From NCBI RefSeq assembly GCF_000720725.1, contig NZ_JOCQ01000023.1, positions 37,135 through 101,134 of the forward strand: DNA of 64,000 nucleotides, given 5' to 3'. Below, in pieces: positions 7,666-15,095 of this stretch. This DNA comes from Streptomyces rimosus subsp. rimosus (GTDB lineage Bacteria > Actinomycetota > Actinomycetes > Streptomycetales > Streptomycetaceae). A model generated the notes under the pieces. It ran no database searches and was not told the origin of the DNA. It was given only the letters and a program-made list of their open reading frames with translations. The first letter of the stretch is position 1. Each line of letters begins with the position of its first letter. A program made the position numbers and the translations under genes.

Positions 7666-9054
7666 TCATACGGTTCGGTCGGGGAGGGGGGTGCCCCGCG
7701 CGGGAGTGCCGCGCCGGGCGTACACCGCGCGGCCGGCCACCGCGTACAGGGCGAAGGCGGCCACGACGGCGTTGATGGCGGGGATGCCGAAGTCCAGGTA
7801 CGTGCCGGCCAGCGTCCCGACGGCCCAGCAGATCAGGGACAACGGCTGCCAGTCGGGACCGTGTTCGGGCAGGACACCGGTACGCCGGGCCCGGTCGAGG
7901 CTTACGCGGTGGCGCCGGACGACGTAGTACTCGGCGATGATGATTCCGGCCACGGGAGGGGCGAGCATCCCGATGGCCGTCAGGAAGCCGGTGAAGTCGC
8001 CGACCACGCCCAGGGCGGACAGGGCGGTGCCCGCGGCGCCGATGCCCAGGGTCACGGCCCGGCGGCCGATGCGGCGGCCGAAGAGCACATCCACGCTGTT
8101 GACCGTGGCCAGCGCGGACGAGTACAGGTTCCAGTCGTTGATCTTCAGGATCGCCGTCGCCAGGATCAGCGTGCCCAGCAGGCCGGACGAGGTGGTGATG
8201 ATGCCCACGACGTCCGCGGTGCGGGCGGCGTGACCGAGCAGCACCGCGGTCAGGCCGATGAGGTACTCCCCCAGCGTCACGCCCAGCAGCGTCTGCTTGA
8301 CGACGTCGGAGGGGCGGCGGTTGAAGCGCGTCATGTCCGGCGTCATCAGGGCGCCGAGGATGAAGGCGCCGGCGACCAGCGTCGTCCCCTGTGCCAGGGA
8401 CATCACGGGGCCGGGCGGGGCGCCGGTCAGCAGCTCGTTCAGCGAGTGGCCGGCCAGCGTGTCCACCACCGACCAGCCGGCCAGGAGGAGGAAGGCGGGC
8501 ACGGCCAGATACGCCGTCCACGCCATGATGCGGAAGCCGAAGACCGAGACGGCGGTGACCGCCGCGCCGCCGAGGACCGCCCAGGCCCACTCCGGCGCCC
8601 ATGCGGCGAGCTGGTGCATGCCGTGCGCGAAGACGCCGTTCTGTACGCCGAACCAGCCGGCGAGGCTGAACGCCACCAGCACTCCGACGGCGGCGGAGCC
8701 CTTGCGGCCGAAGCCCGACCAGCGGGCCAGCACCGAGGTGGACACCCCCTCCCGCACTCCGGCGACGCCCAGGAGGATCGTGACGATCTCCAGCATCACC
8801 GAGCCGACGGTGATGGCGATCACCGCGTCGGTGAAGGCCATGCCGTAGCCCAGGACGGCGCCGACCATGAACTGCTGGAAGGAGGAGACCTGGCCGAAGC
8901 GCTGCACGGCCACGCTGAACCAGGAGCGGCGGGCCTCCTCGGGGACCGGGGTGAGCGAGTAGTCGTCCTGGGCCTCGTTCCCCGCGGACCGGACGGCCTT
9001 CTTTCCGGTCCGGGGCGGCACGTCGCCGCTGCCCGTGTTCTCAGCCGACGCCAC
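7666..9054 (-). CDS. NCS1-family (cytosine permease / hydantoin transporter-like) membrane permease
   Basis: This 462-residue integral membrane protein has about twelve predicted helices after a hydrophilic N-terminus. The MVGAVLGYGMAFTDA, FSLAGWFGVQNGVFA and LTPDMTRFNRRPSD-like stretches are typical of CodB/NCS1 permeases, which move nucleobases, hydantoins and related cyclic amides with Na+ or H+. The GTG start at 9054 is chosen because AGGAGG lies six bases upstream. It overlaps the end of the cyclodipeptide synthase gene by 14 bp, indicating translational coupling. Hydantoins and diketopiperazines are both small cyclic diamides, so transport of the cyclodipeptide or a derivative is an attractive inference. 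A nucleobase permease in a chance location cannot be excluded. Confidence 0.87.
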   Translation of the reverse strand: MASAENTGSGDVPPRTGKKAVRSAGNEAQDDYSLTPVPEEARRSWFSVAVQRFGQVSSFQQFMVGAVLGYGMAFTDAVIAITVGSVMLEIVTILLGVAGVREGVSTSVLARWSGFGRKGSAAVGVLVAFSLAGWFGVQNGVFAHGMHQLAAWAPEWAWAVLGGAAVTAVSVFGFRIMAWTAYLAVPAFLLLAGWSVVDTLAGHSLNELLTGAPPGPVMSLAQGTTLVAGAFILGALMTPDMTRFNRRPSDVVKQTLLGVTLGEYLIGLTAVLLGHAARTADVVGIITTSSGLLGTLILATAILKINDWNLYSSALATVNSVDVLFGRRIGRRAVTLGIGAAGTALSALGVVGDFTGFLTAIGMLAPPVAGIIIAEYYVVRRHRVSLDRARRTGVLPEHGPDWQPLSLICWAVGTLAGTYLDFGIPAINAVVAAFALYAVAGRAVYARRGTPARGTPLPDRTV

Positions 9055-9781
9055 GGGCCGCCTCCTGTGCCGGTACGGCTCCGGTCCGGAGCTGCGTCCC
9101 GGGCCGGTCCTGCGCCGCTTCACGGACGACCAGGAAGCCCTGCCCGCCCGTCGGCTGCAGGCTCAGTTCCCGGCGGAAGAAGCGCTCCAGGAAGGCGACC
9201 CGTTGGTGGTAGACGAAGAACGAGACGCGGTGTCCGGCGATGCCCCCGGCGTCGATGAAGAGCGGCAACTCGGCGAGGAAGTAGCGCACCGCTTCACGGA
9301 GTTGGTCCTCGGTCGCGGTGATGCCCGGCGGGAGCTTGTGCTCCAGCACCCAGTGCGAGGCGTCGAGACACGCGGCGCGGAAGGACTCGTCCTCCTCGTA
9401 GCGCAGGTGGACCTCGTCGAACAGGGCCAGATAGCGGGGAGTGCGGTGCAGCCGGTCCATGCCCCAGACCAGGCCCGCGGGGTCCTCCACGCCCAGTGCG
9501 CGCAGCGCCGTGGTGATCTTGTTGTGTACGTACTGTCCCTGCCGCCGGGCCTTGTGGCGGGCGTGGTCCAGGTCGTACCCCAGGGCCCGCAGGGTGTGCG
9601 CGGCCGCCATGTCCGGCACGAAGAAGTGGACGCTCTCGAAGCGCGTCACGGCCCAGTCGGCCAGTCGCCGCAGGCGCGCGGTGGTGAAGTAGCTGTTGAA
9701 CGGGCTGACTCCGATGCACACGTGAGTGGCCGTCGGCAGGTAGCCGCGACATCGCTCGGTCAGTGGTTCAATGACAAACAT
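9041..9781 (-). CDS. tRNA-dependent cyclodipeptide synthase (CDPS)
   Basis: The 246-residue protein aligns well with AlbC-type CDPSs from memory. The nucleophile motif is GVSPFNSYF (Ser26, matching AlbC Ser37). The Tyr/Glu pair is in RYFLAELPLF (Tyr167 and Glu171, matching Tyr178 and Glu182). A second pocket tyrosine is Tyr191 in FVYHQ (matching Tyr202). The spacings Ser-to-Tyr 141 and 165 agree with AlbC. The Rossmann-like fold should take two aminoacyl-tRNAs and join the amino acids into a diketopiperazine. Asn29 at the NYQ-subfamily position suggests that subfamily. ATG 9781 is preferred over GTG 9793 because GAGGATCAAG gives a ribosome binding site. It overlaps the downstream permease and is divergent from two LysR genes. 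No P450, oxidase or methyltransferase tailoring gene is adjacent. Confidence 0.92.
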   Translation of the reverse strand: MFVIEPLTERCRGYLPTATHVCIGVSPFNSYFTTARLRRLADWAVTRFESVHFFVPDMAAAHTLRALGYDLDHARHKARRQGQYVHNKITTALRALGVEDPAGLVWGMDRLHRTPRYLALFDEVHLRYEEDESFRAACLDASHWVLEHKLPPGITATEDQLREAVRYFLAELPLFIDAGGIAGHRVSFFVYHQRVAFLERFFRRELSLQPTGGQGFLVVREAAQDRPGTQLRTGAVPAQEAARGVG

Positions 9782-9875
9782 CTTGATCCTCACACGGTGA
9801 TGCGGACGAGCCCCCCTCGCACGGCCGGTCCGGCCGGCCCGTGAAGCGATGACTGGAATAGTGACGGCGCAACAG

Positions 9876-9903
9876 TTGACTGAGTACTGCCGCCGGGTAA
9901 TAC
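9876..9903 (+). promoter_or_regulatory. Candidate sigma-70-type promoter for the LysR pair
   Basis: TTGACT (9876-9881), a 16-base spacer and TAATAC (9898-9903) read toward the first LysR gene, 145 bp upstream of its start. The -35 box overlaps a 9-base palindrome CAACAGTTG (9870-9878). Found by eye; not proven. Confidence 0.4.
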
Positions 9904-9944
9904 CAATTGCGCAAACCCCCGCCCGGCTAGCGGAGAGTGCCCAC

Positions 9945-10033
9945 CGGCAAGCGGACGGTGATCACCGAGAATGAACAATTCCGGAGAAACGAACACGTTG
10001 GGCTGAGGCCCTGGCGAATGCATCGGCAAGCGG
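9945..10033. promoter_or_regulatory. Pair of CGGCAAGCGG direct repeats in the CDPS-LysR intergenic region
   Basis: The 10-mer CGGCAAGCGG occurs at 9945-9954 and 10024-10033, 79 bp apart, within the 267-bp divergent intergenic region. Such repeats could be contact sites for a LysR tetramer, which typically binds separate recognition and activation sites. The second copy is 15 bp before the LysR start codon. Confidence 0.35.
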
Positions 10034-10048
10034 CTTAACTCTTGGCTT

Positions 10049-10969
10049 ATGGATCTGCAACTTCGCCACTTACGGCAACTTCGCGTAATTTCCGACGCCG
10101 GAAGCCTGAACAGGGCCGCGACCGCGCTCGGCCTGCCGCAGCCGGCCCTGAGCCGCCAGATACGCAGACTGGAAGAACTGTTCGGCGGAACGTTGTTCGA
10201 ACGCGATCGGCACGGCACGCGCCCATCCCCTTTGGGAAGCGCCGTACTGGACCACGCAGAGTCCATCCTGCGCACCTTCGACGACCTGACGGAGCAGGTG
10301 CACGACTACCGCAGGCTCAGACGCGGGACACTCAGGGTCGGCTGGGCCCACAGCGGGCTGTACGAACCCATCCTGGGATGCCTGCGGCAGCTGTCGTGCG
10401 ACGGGAACGTCCAGATCACGACCTCCGGTTCCAGCCGCGAGCTGATGGACCTGCTGCGGGCGGGGGAGATCGACATCGCCCTGCGCGACCACTCGTCGAC
10501 CGACGGCCCGGTACCCACCCGTGACGGCGCGATCGGGCACGTCGCCTGGGCGGAGTCCCCGGTGCTGCTCGCGGTGGCGGCCGGTACGGCACTGGCCACC
10601 GCGGAACGTCTGACCATGGCGGACCTCGCGGGCGAGGACTGGATCTCCTGCACCGGGCCGGACGCCTGCGACGACAAGCTACGCCGGCTCTGCGCCGCCT
10701 ACGGGTTCAGCCCGCGCATCACCCACGACGTCACGGTGTCCGGACCCCGCGGCGCGGTGATCCGGCACCAGGGCTGCGTCGCCCTGACGCAGGCCTACCG
10801 CCCCCTGCTGCCGGGCGTGGTGCGGCGCACCGTGGACGACCTGGCCATGCGGGTGACGCATCTGGTGACCTACCGCATGGAGAGCTGGATCGCCGCGAAG
10901 GTGCCGCGGCTGGTCACCCTGCTGTCCGCCGCCTACCGAGGACAGGCCACGGATCCCGAGTTGTCATGA
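10049..10969 (+). CDS. LysR-family transcriptional regulator (first of a tandem pair), TTA codon 8
   Basis: The 306-residue product has an N-terminal LysR winged HTH (LRQLRVISDAGSLNRAATAL followed by QPALSRQIRRLEE) and a periplasmic-binding-like effector domain (about residues 90-295; GTLRVGWAHSGLYEPILG). It is divergent from the cyclodipeptide synthase, the usual layout for a LysR controlling its neighbour. Codon 8 (10070-10072) is TTA, which in Streptomyces needs the bldA tRNA, so translation may be limited to late growth. No strong ribosome binding site precedes the ATG. The stop overlaps the start of a second LysR gene (ATGA), so both are made together. The effector is unknown. Confidence 0.9.
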   Translation: MDLQLRHLRQLRVISDAGSLNRAATALGLPQPALSRQIRRLEELFGGTLFERDRHGTRPSPLGSAVLDHAESILRTFDDLTEQVHDYRRLRRGTLRVGWAHSGLYEPILGCLRQLSCDGNVQITTSGSSRELMDLLRAGEIDIALRDHSSTDGPVPTRDGAIGHVAWAESPVLLAVAAGTALATAERLTMADLAGEDWISCTGPDACDDKLRRLCAAYGFSPRITHDVTVSGPRGAVIRHQGCVALTQAYRPLLPGVVRRTVDDLAMRVTHLVTYRMESWIAAKVPRLVTLLSAAYRGQATDPELS

Positions 10970-11919
10970 ACATAGAAATTCAGGACCTGCGGGTGCTGCG
11001 CGCCGTCGCCGAGAGCGGAAGCCTGGCCGGCGCGGCACGCAGCCTCGGGGTCAACCAGGCCGGCGTCACCCGCCGGATACAGCACCTCGAACGGGTCACC
11101 GAACTCGTCGTACTGCACCGCGACCACCAGGGCGCCCGTCTCACCGCGGCCGGCCGGCTCCTGCTGCGCTGGGCCGACGACCTGCTGCCCAAGGTCGACC
11201 GTCTGCTGACCGCCTGCGGCCGCGAAGGCATCCCCGGACCTTCGGCCGAACGCCTGCGCATCGGCGCGGTACCCACTCCGGCCCTCCCCCTGATCACCAG
11301 CCTGCTCCGCGCCCATCTGCCGTCGACCGCCATCGAGCCGCGCACCGTTGGGGACACGCTCCGGGAGGCGGCCTGCGAAGCACCGGCCGCGGGCCACGGC
11401 ACCGCCCTGCCGGACCTGTTCCGCTCCCACTGCCTCGACCTGGCCGTCGTACGGCACTGCGTCGCGCTGGACGCCCCCCTGCCCGCCCTCTTCGGCTCCG
11501 CCGTACTCGCCGAGGAGAACCTCCTCATCGGCACCGTCGCCGGGCACCGCCTCGCAGGCAGGCCCTCGCTCCTGCTCGGCGACCTCGACGGAGAGACCTG
11601 CCTGCTCGTCGGCGGCCGGCGGCACGCCGACCTGCGCCGCCACTTCACCGCCGCCGTCCGGCACGCCGGCGTCCGCGTCTGGCTGCGCTGGGCGTCCGAC
11701 GAGGCCGAGGCCGCCGCGCTGGCCTGCGCGCTGCCCGGAGTACTGCCCGCCTATCCGCTCCCCGCGCCGAAAGCCGGCATGATCTACACCCCGCTCACCG
11801 ACGACCGTACGCGTCATCGGCTGCTGCTGGTCTGGGAGGCGGACGGACCGGCCGCCGACTGGGCGCCCGGTCTCGCGGACCTGGTCCGCGAGACCTACCG
11901 ACGCGCCGACCAGGCGTGA
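10966..11919 (+). CDS. LysR-family transcriptional regulator (second of a tandem pair)
   Basis: This 317-residue protein has the LysR HTH at its N-terminus (LRAVAESGSLAGAARSLGV, then AGVTRRIQHLER). A substrate-binding domain follows (AERLRIGAVPTPALPLITSL onwards). The ATG overlaps the TGA of the first LysR gene by one base, so the two are translationally coupled. Two coupled LysR genes facing one divergent operon is uncommon. They may form heteromeric complexes or respond to two signals, but that is speculation. The effector domain is rich in cysteine compared with most family members (for example CEAPA, HCLDL, RHCVA, TCLLV). A tRNA gene on the other strand follows 8 bp after the stop. Confidence 0.9.
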   Translation: MNIEIQDLRVLRAVAESGSLAGAARSLGVNQAGVTRRIQHLERVTELVVLHRDHQGARLTAAGRLLLRWADDLLPKVDRLLTACGREGIPGPSAERLRIGAVPTPALPLITSLLRAHLPSTAIEPRTVGDTLREAACEAPAAGHGTALPDLFRSHCLDLAVVRHCVALDAPLPALFGSAVLAEENLLIGTVAGHRLAGRPSLLLGDLDGETCLLVGGRRHADLRRHFTAAVRHAGVRVWLRWASDEAEAAALACALPGVLPAYPLPAPKAGMIYTPLTDDRTRHRLLLVWEADGPAADWAPGLADLVRETYRRADQA

Positions 11920-11927
11920 GGGGACAG

Positions 11928-11998
11928 AGGTGGAGACAGGATTCGAACCTGTGTGAACGGCTTTGCAGGCCGTCGCCTCGCCTCTCGGCCACTCCACC
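11928..11998 (-). tRNA. tRNA-Cys (anticodon GCA)
   Basis: The minus strand folds as a 71-nt cloverleaf. The acceptor stem is GGTGGAG with CTCCACC, the anticodon loop CTGCAAA gives GCA, and the T-arm is AGGTTCGAATCCT. The CCA end is not encoded. It lies between the LysR pair and the MFS gene. tRNA genes are common integration sites, but no integrase or repeated 3' end is visible here. Confidence 0.95.
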
Positions 11999-12153
11999 GA
12001 TACGGAATGCGCTCCGCGTCCGCCGGAACGCCGGCCGGAATAGACACTGCCCGACCCGGCCCGATCTCTCGGCGTGGCCGTGACTGTAGCAACCTCGGGC
12101 CCGCACAGGAATACCCGCGTCCGACTCCGCCGGAGAAATTCCTGGCACTTCCC

Positions 12154-12184
12154 GGTGCCTTCGGAGCACCAGCTGGTGCCTTTT
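12154..12184 (+). promoter_or_regulatory. 14-bp perfect palindrome with competing hairpins upstream of the MFS gene
   Basis: GCACCAGCTGGTGC (12166-12179) is a perfect palindrome followed by CTTTT. An upstream GGTGC (12154-12158) can pair instead with the palindrome's left half, giving two mutually exclusive stems. It lies 83 bp before the exporter start, so it could be an operator for a dimeric regulator or an attenuator-like leader. Confidence 0.4.
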
Positions 12185-12262
12185 CGGCATACCCGTCGAC
12201 AGAACCGCCACGTGAAGTTTGAATGCCCCGGGAATCCACGCCTCAAGGGAATCGGTGACAGC

Positions 12263-13834
12263 GTGATCGAGCAAAAGTCCGGACCAATACGGAAGTGGTG
12301 GGCTTTCACGGGCCTGGGCATTCTGAGTTTTCTGGGATGCATCGACCTGACCATCGTGAGCACCGCGGCACCCGTCATCCAGGACGACCTCGGCGCGACG
12401 GTCACCGAACTCCAGCTGATCGTCAACGTCTTCGTCGTGGCCCTGTCCACCGGCATGGTCGCCACCGGCCGCTTCTCCGACAGCCACGGACGGCGCAAGG
12501 TCCTCTACATCGGAGCCGTCGTCTTCGCCCTCGCCTCCCTGTGCGCGGGATGCGCGACCACCGCACCGTGGCTGATCGCCTTCCGCTTCTGCCAAGGAGC
12601 GGCCTGCGCCATTCTCTACACCGCCACCGGAGCCCTGGTCTCCGCCATCTTCCCCCCGCACGAACGCGGCCGGGCCATCGGAAGCCTCTACGGGGTCAAC
12701 GGACTCGGCCTCGCGGCCGGCCCCGTACTCGGCGGCCTCCTCGTCGGCCCGGCGGGCTGGCCATGGATCTTCTGGCTCAACGTACCGCTCGTCGTGGTGG
12801 CACTGGCCATCTGCCTGCCCACTGTTCCCGAGTCCTACGGCGAGAAGATGACGGGCGGCATGGACTGGCCCGGGCTGGCCCTGCTGTTCACCTCCGTTCC
12901 CTCGCTCGTCCTCGGGCTGACCCTGGGGCACACCCAGGGCTGGAGCACCGCCGGCATCATCACCCTCCTCCTCTACGGCATCGCCGGTCTCGCTGCCTTC
13001 GTACAGGCCGAGTTGAGGGCGCAGAACCCGTTGATCCGCTTCCGGCTGTTCGCCCGGCGCGCCTTCCTGAGCGCGGTCACCGCCGACTTCGCGCTGGCCT
13101 TCTTCTACTGCGTCGCCCTCTTCCTGATGCCCTTGTACCTCCACACGGTGGGCGGCTTCGACGGGCGCACCACCGGCCTGCTCCTGCTCCCCTGCACAGC
13201 CGCCGTCGCCGTTCTCTCCCCACTGGTCGGCCGGCTCGTCGACCGGTGGGGGCCCCGGCGCCTGCTCTGCCTCGGCTTCCTGGCCTTCGCCCTGTCCGCC
13301 CTGGCCCAGACCAGGCTCACCCCGGACACGGGGACACCCGCCCTCATCGCGGGCTTCACGTTGATGGGCATCGGCTGGGCTCTCGTCCTCGGCCCCGCCA
13401 CGGTCGCCGCGCTGTCCGCGGTGCCCGGCCACTTGGCCGGCACAGCCGTCGGGGCCTCGTGGACCGGCCACAACCTGGGAGGCGCCCTGGGCCTCGCCGC
13501 CGGCATGGAGGTCTACCGCCTCGCGGCACAGGCCGCCCTGTCCGACCGGCTCGACCGCCTGGGTTTACCCGGCGGAGCCTGGACAGCTCAGGCGGTGGAG
13601 AACCCGCAGGCCGGCTCCGCGCTCCTGCAACGTCACACCGGCCTCGGCGCGCAACAGGCCACGCAGATCAGCAACGCCGTGTTCACGAGCGGCAGTCGAG
13701 CCGCCATGTGGCTCCTGCTCGTGGTCGCCCTGACCGCCCTGCTCATCATCACCGTAGGGCTGCGCCCGGCACGCACGCCTCGGGCGGAACACACGACGGC
13801 ACCAGATCGGTCCGAAGCAGGGCCACGGCTCTGA
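12263..13834 (+). CDS. MFS drug exporter of the DHA2 (14-helix, EmrB/QacA) type, with an in-frame TTA codon
   Basis: The 523-residue membrane protein begins near IRKWWAFTGLGILSFLG and has about fourteen hydrophobic segments. It carries the MFS loop motif GRFSDSHGRRKVL and the DHA2-type motif C region GLAAGPVLGGLL. The family exports drugs and natural products by proton antiport, so it is a good candidate exporter for a product of this region. Codon 435 (13565-13567) is TTA, again implying bldA-dependent translation. The GTG at 12263 is taken as the start; upstream in-frame sequence has no membrane character. It lies downstream of the tRNA-Cys and converges with the flavoprotein gene. The 260-bp leader contains a strong palindrome. 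Confidence 0.9.
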   Translation: MIEQKSGPIRKWWAFTGLGILSFLGCIDLTIVSTAAPVIQDDLGATVTELQLIVNVFVVALSTGMVATGRFSDSHGRRKVLYIGAVVFALASLCAGCATTAPWLIAFRFCQGAACAILYTATGALVSAIFPPHERGRAIGSLYGVNGLGLAAGPVLGGLLVGPAGWPWIFWLNVPLVVVALAICLPTVPESYGEKMTGGMDWPGLALLFTSVPSLVLGLTLGHTQGWSTAGIITLLLYGIAGLAAFVQAELRAQNPLIRFRLFARRAFLSAVTADFALAFFYCVALFLMPLYLHTVGGFDGRTTGLLLLPCTAAVAVLSPLVGRLVDRWGPRRLLCLGFLAFALSALAQTRLTPDTGTPALIAGFTLMGIGWALVLGPATVAALSAVPGHLAGTAVGASWTGHNLGGALGLAAGMEVYRLAAQAALSDRLDRLGLPGGAWTAQAVENPQAGSALLQRHTGLGAQQATQISNAVFTSGSRAAMWLLLVVALTALLIITVGLRPARTPRAEHTTAPDRSEAGPRL

Positions 13835-13883
13835 CCGGACGCGTGCCGGCGCCCGCCGACGTTCGGGCCCGCCCGGTTCCCGG

Positions 13884-15095
13884 TCATGTGGAACTGCCTG
13901 CCGGCTTGGCGGGCAAGAGGCCGCCGAGTGCGGCGGCAGCGCGGGCGACAGGGGTGTTCATGATCCTTGCGACGCTGGAGTGACCGGCGATGTAGGTGTC
14001 CAGGTGACGCCATGCCGGAGGCAGGCGTGTCAATGCCGTGTGCAGGAGGGCCGGGTTCCGGATGAAGAGGTCCGCCAGGGCCGCGCTGGCGCGCATGTCG
14101 ACGCCGAGGATGTCGTCGACCTGCTGTGCGTAGTGGTCGGTGGCCGACTTCGCTTCGTCCTCACCGGCCGCGGCGACGAGCCGGGCGGCCGCGCGGCCGG
14201 CGAAGGCTCCCGAGTGCAGGGCGTACGAGATGCCTTCCCTGGACCAGTGGTCGACCAGTGCCGCGGCGTCCCCGGCGACCAGTACATGTCCGCGGGCCAG
14301 CGGGGAGTCGGGGCGGCGGCAGCGGGTCAGGTGGCCGGTGTCGTGGAGGGGGCGGGCCGTGTGGAGGCTGTGGCGGGTGAGGAAGTCGTCCTTGTAGGCG
14401 CGCAGAGCCGCGGGGTTGCCACGGGAGGCCACCACCCCGGCGGTGCAGATGTCCCCCTTGGGGAACACCCAGCCGAAGGAGCCGGGCAGCGGCCCCCATT
14501 CGAGCAGGACACGGCCGCGCCACCGGTCGGCCGTCCGCGCGTCCACGGGCGTTTCCACTTCGAGGGCCAGATCCACTTGGGCGCATCGCACCCCGACGTA
14601 GCGGGCGACCCTGCTGGCGCTGCCGTCGGCGCCGATCACGGTACGGGCGCGAAGCGGGTCTCCGTGATTGGTGCGCACGGTGACGGTGCGGCCCTGTTGC
14701 TCCAGGGTGGCCAGTGCGGTGGAATCGCGGACCGTCGCACCCGCGGCGGCCGCCGCCTCGGTCAGTGCCGCGTCGGGTTCGCTGCGGAAGACCATGGCAC
14801 AGGTGGGGGTACGGGACGTACGGGTGCGTTCCCTGCGGCCGTTGAGGCTGAAGGTGAACAGGCGGGTCGTATCGAATACGTTGAGGGGCAGGCCGGGAGG
14901 CAGGGCCGACAGGGAGGCCCCGATGAGGCCGCCGCCGCACGTCTTGTAGCGCGGGATGGCAGCACGTTCCAGCAGCAGCACCTCACAGCCGTGCCCGGCG
15001 GCCACACGGGCCGCGGTGGCGCCGGCCGGTCCGGCGCCGACGACGATCACGTCCCGGGTTTTGGTGGTGCGGGAGGGGGCGGAGTGGGCTGACAT
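13884..15095 (-). CDS. FAD-dependent oxidoreductase of the geranylgeranyl reductase family
   Basis: This 403-residue flavoprotein has the N-terminal dinucleotide motif VIVVGAGPAGATAA. It also has the family signature PRYKTCGGG around residues 49-57, the GADGSASRVA motif, and the FAD ribityl motif VLVAGDAAALVDHWSREGI. Geranylgeranyl-reductase-family enzymes reduce isoprenoid double bonds; relatives hydroxylate or reduce aromatic and polyketide rings. Here it is the last gene after the PKS and its start lies inside the PKS 3' end (113-bp overlap), so tight coupling to polyketide synthesis is likely. An SD (CGGAGG) lies upstream of the ATG at 15095. It could act on the polyketide ring or on an attached prenyl or alkyl chain. 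Confidence 0.88.
   Translation of the reverse strand: MSAHSAPSRTTKTRDVIVVGAGPAGATAARVAAGHGCEVLLLERAAIPRYKTCGGGLIGASLSALPPGLPLNVFDTTRLFTFSLNGRRERTRTSRTPTCAMVFRSEPDAALTEAAAAAGATVRDSTALATLEQQGRTVTVRTNHGDPLRARTVIGADGSASRVARYVGVRCAQVDLALEVETPVDARTADRWRGRVLLEWGPLPGSFGWVFPKGDICTAGVVASRGNPAALRAYKDDFLTRHSLHTARPLHDTGHLTRCRRPDSPLARGHVLVAGDAAALVDHWSREGISYALHSGAFAGRAAARLVAAAGEDEAKSATDHYAQQVDDILGVDMRASAALADLFIRNPALLHTALTRLPPAWRHLDTYIAGHSSVARIMNTPVARAAAALGGLLPAKPAGSST

Noticed and set aside
7156..9258. Plus-strand frame of 700 codons opposite the permease and thioredoxin
   Set aside because: Gly/His/Arg-rich shadow; the minus-strand genes have clear motifs and starts.
11928..13834. Integrated element at tRNA-Cys
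   Set aside because: No integrase, no repeated tRNA 3' end and normal base composition were seen next to the tRNA.
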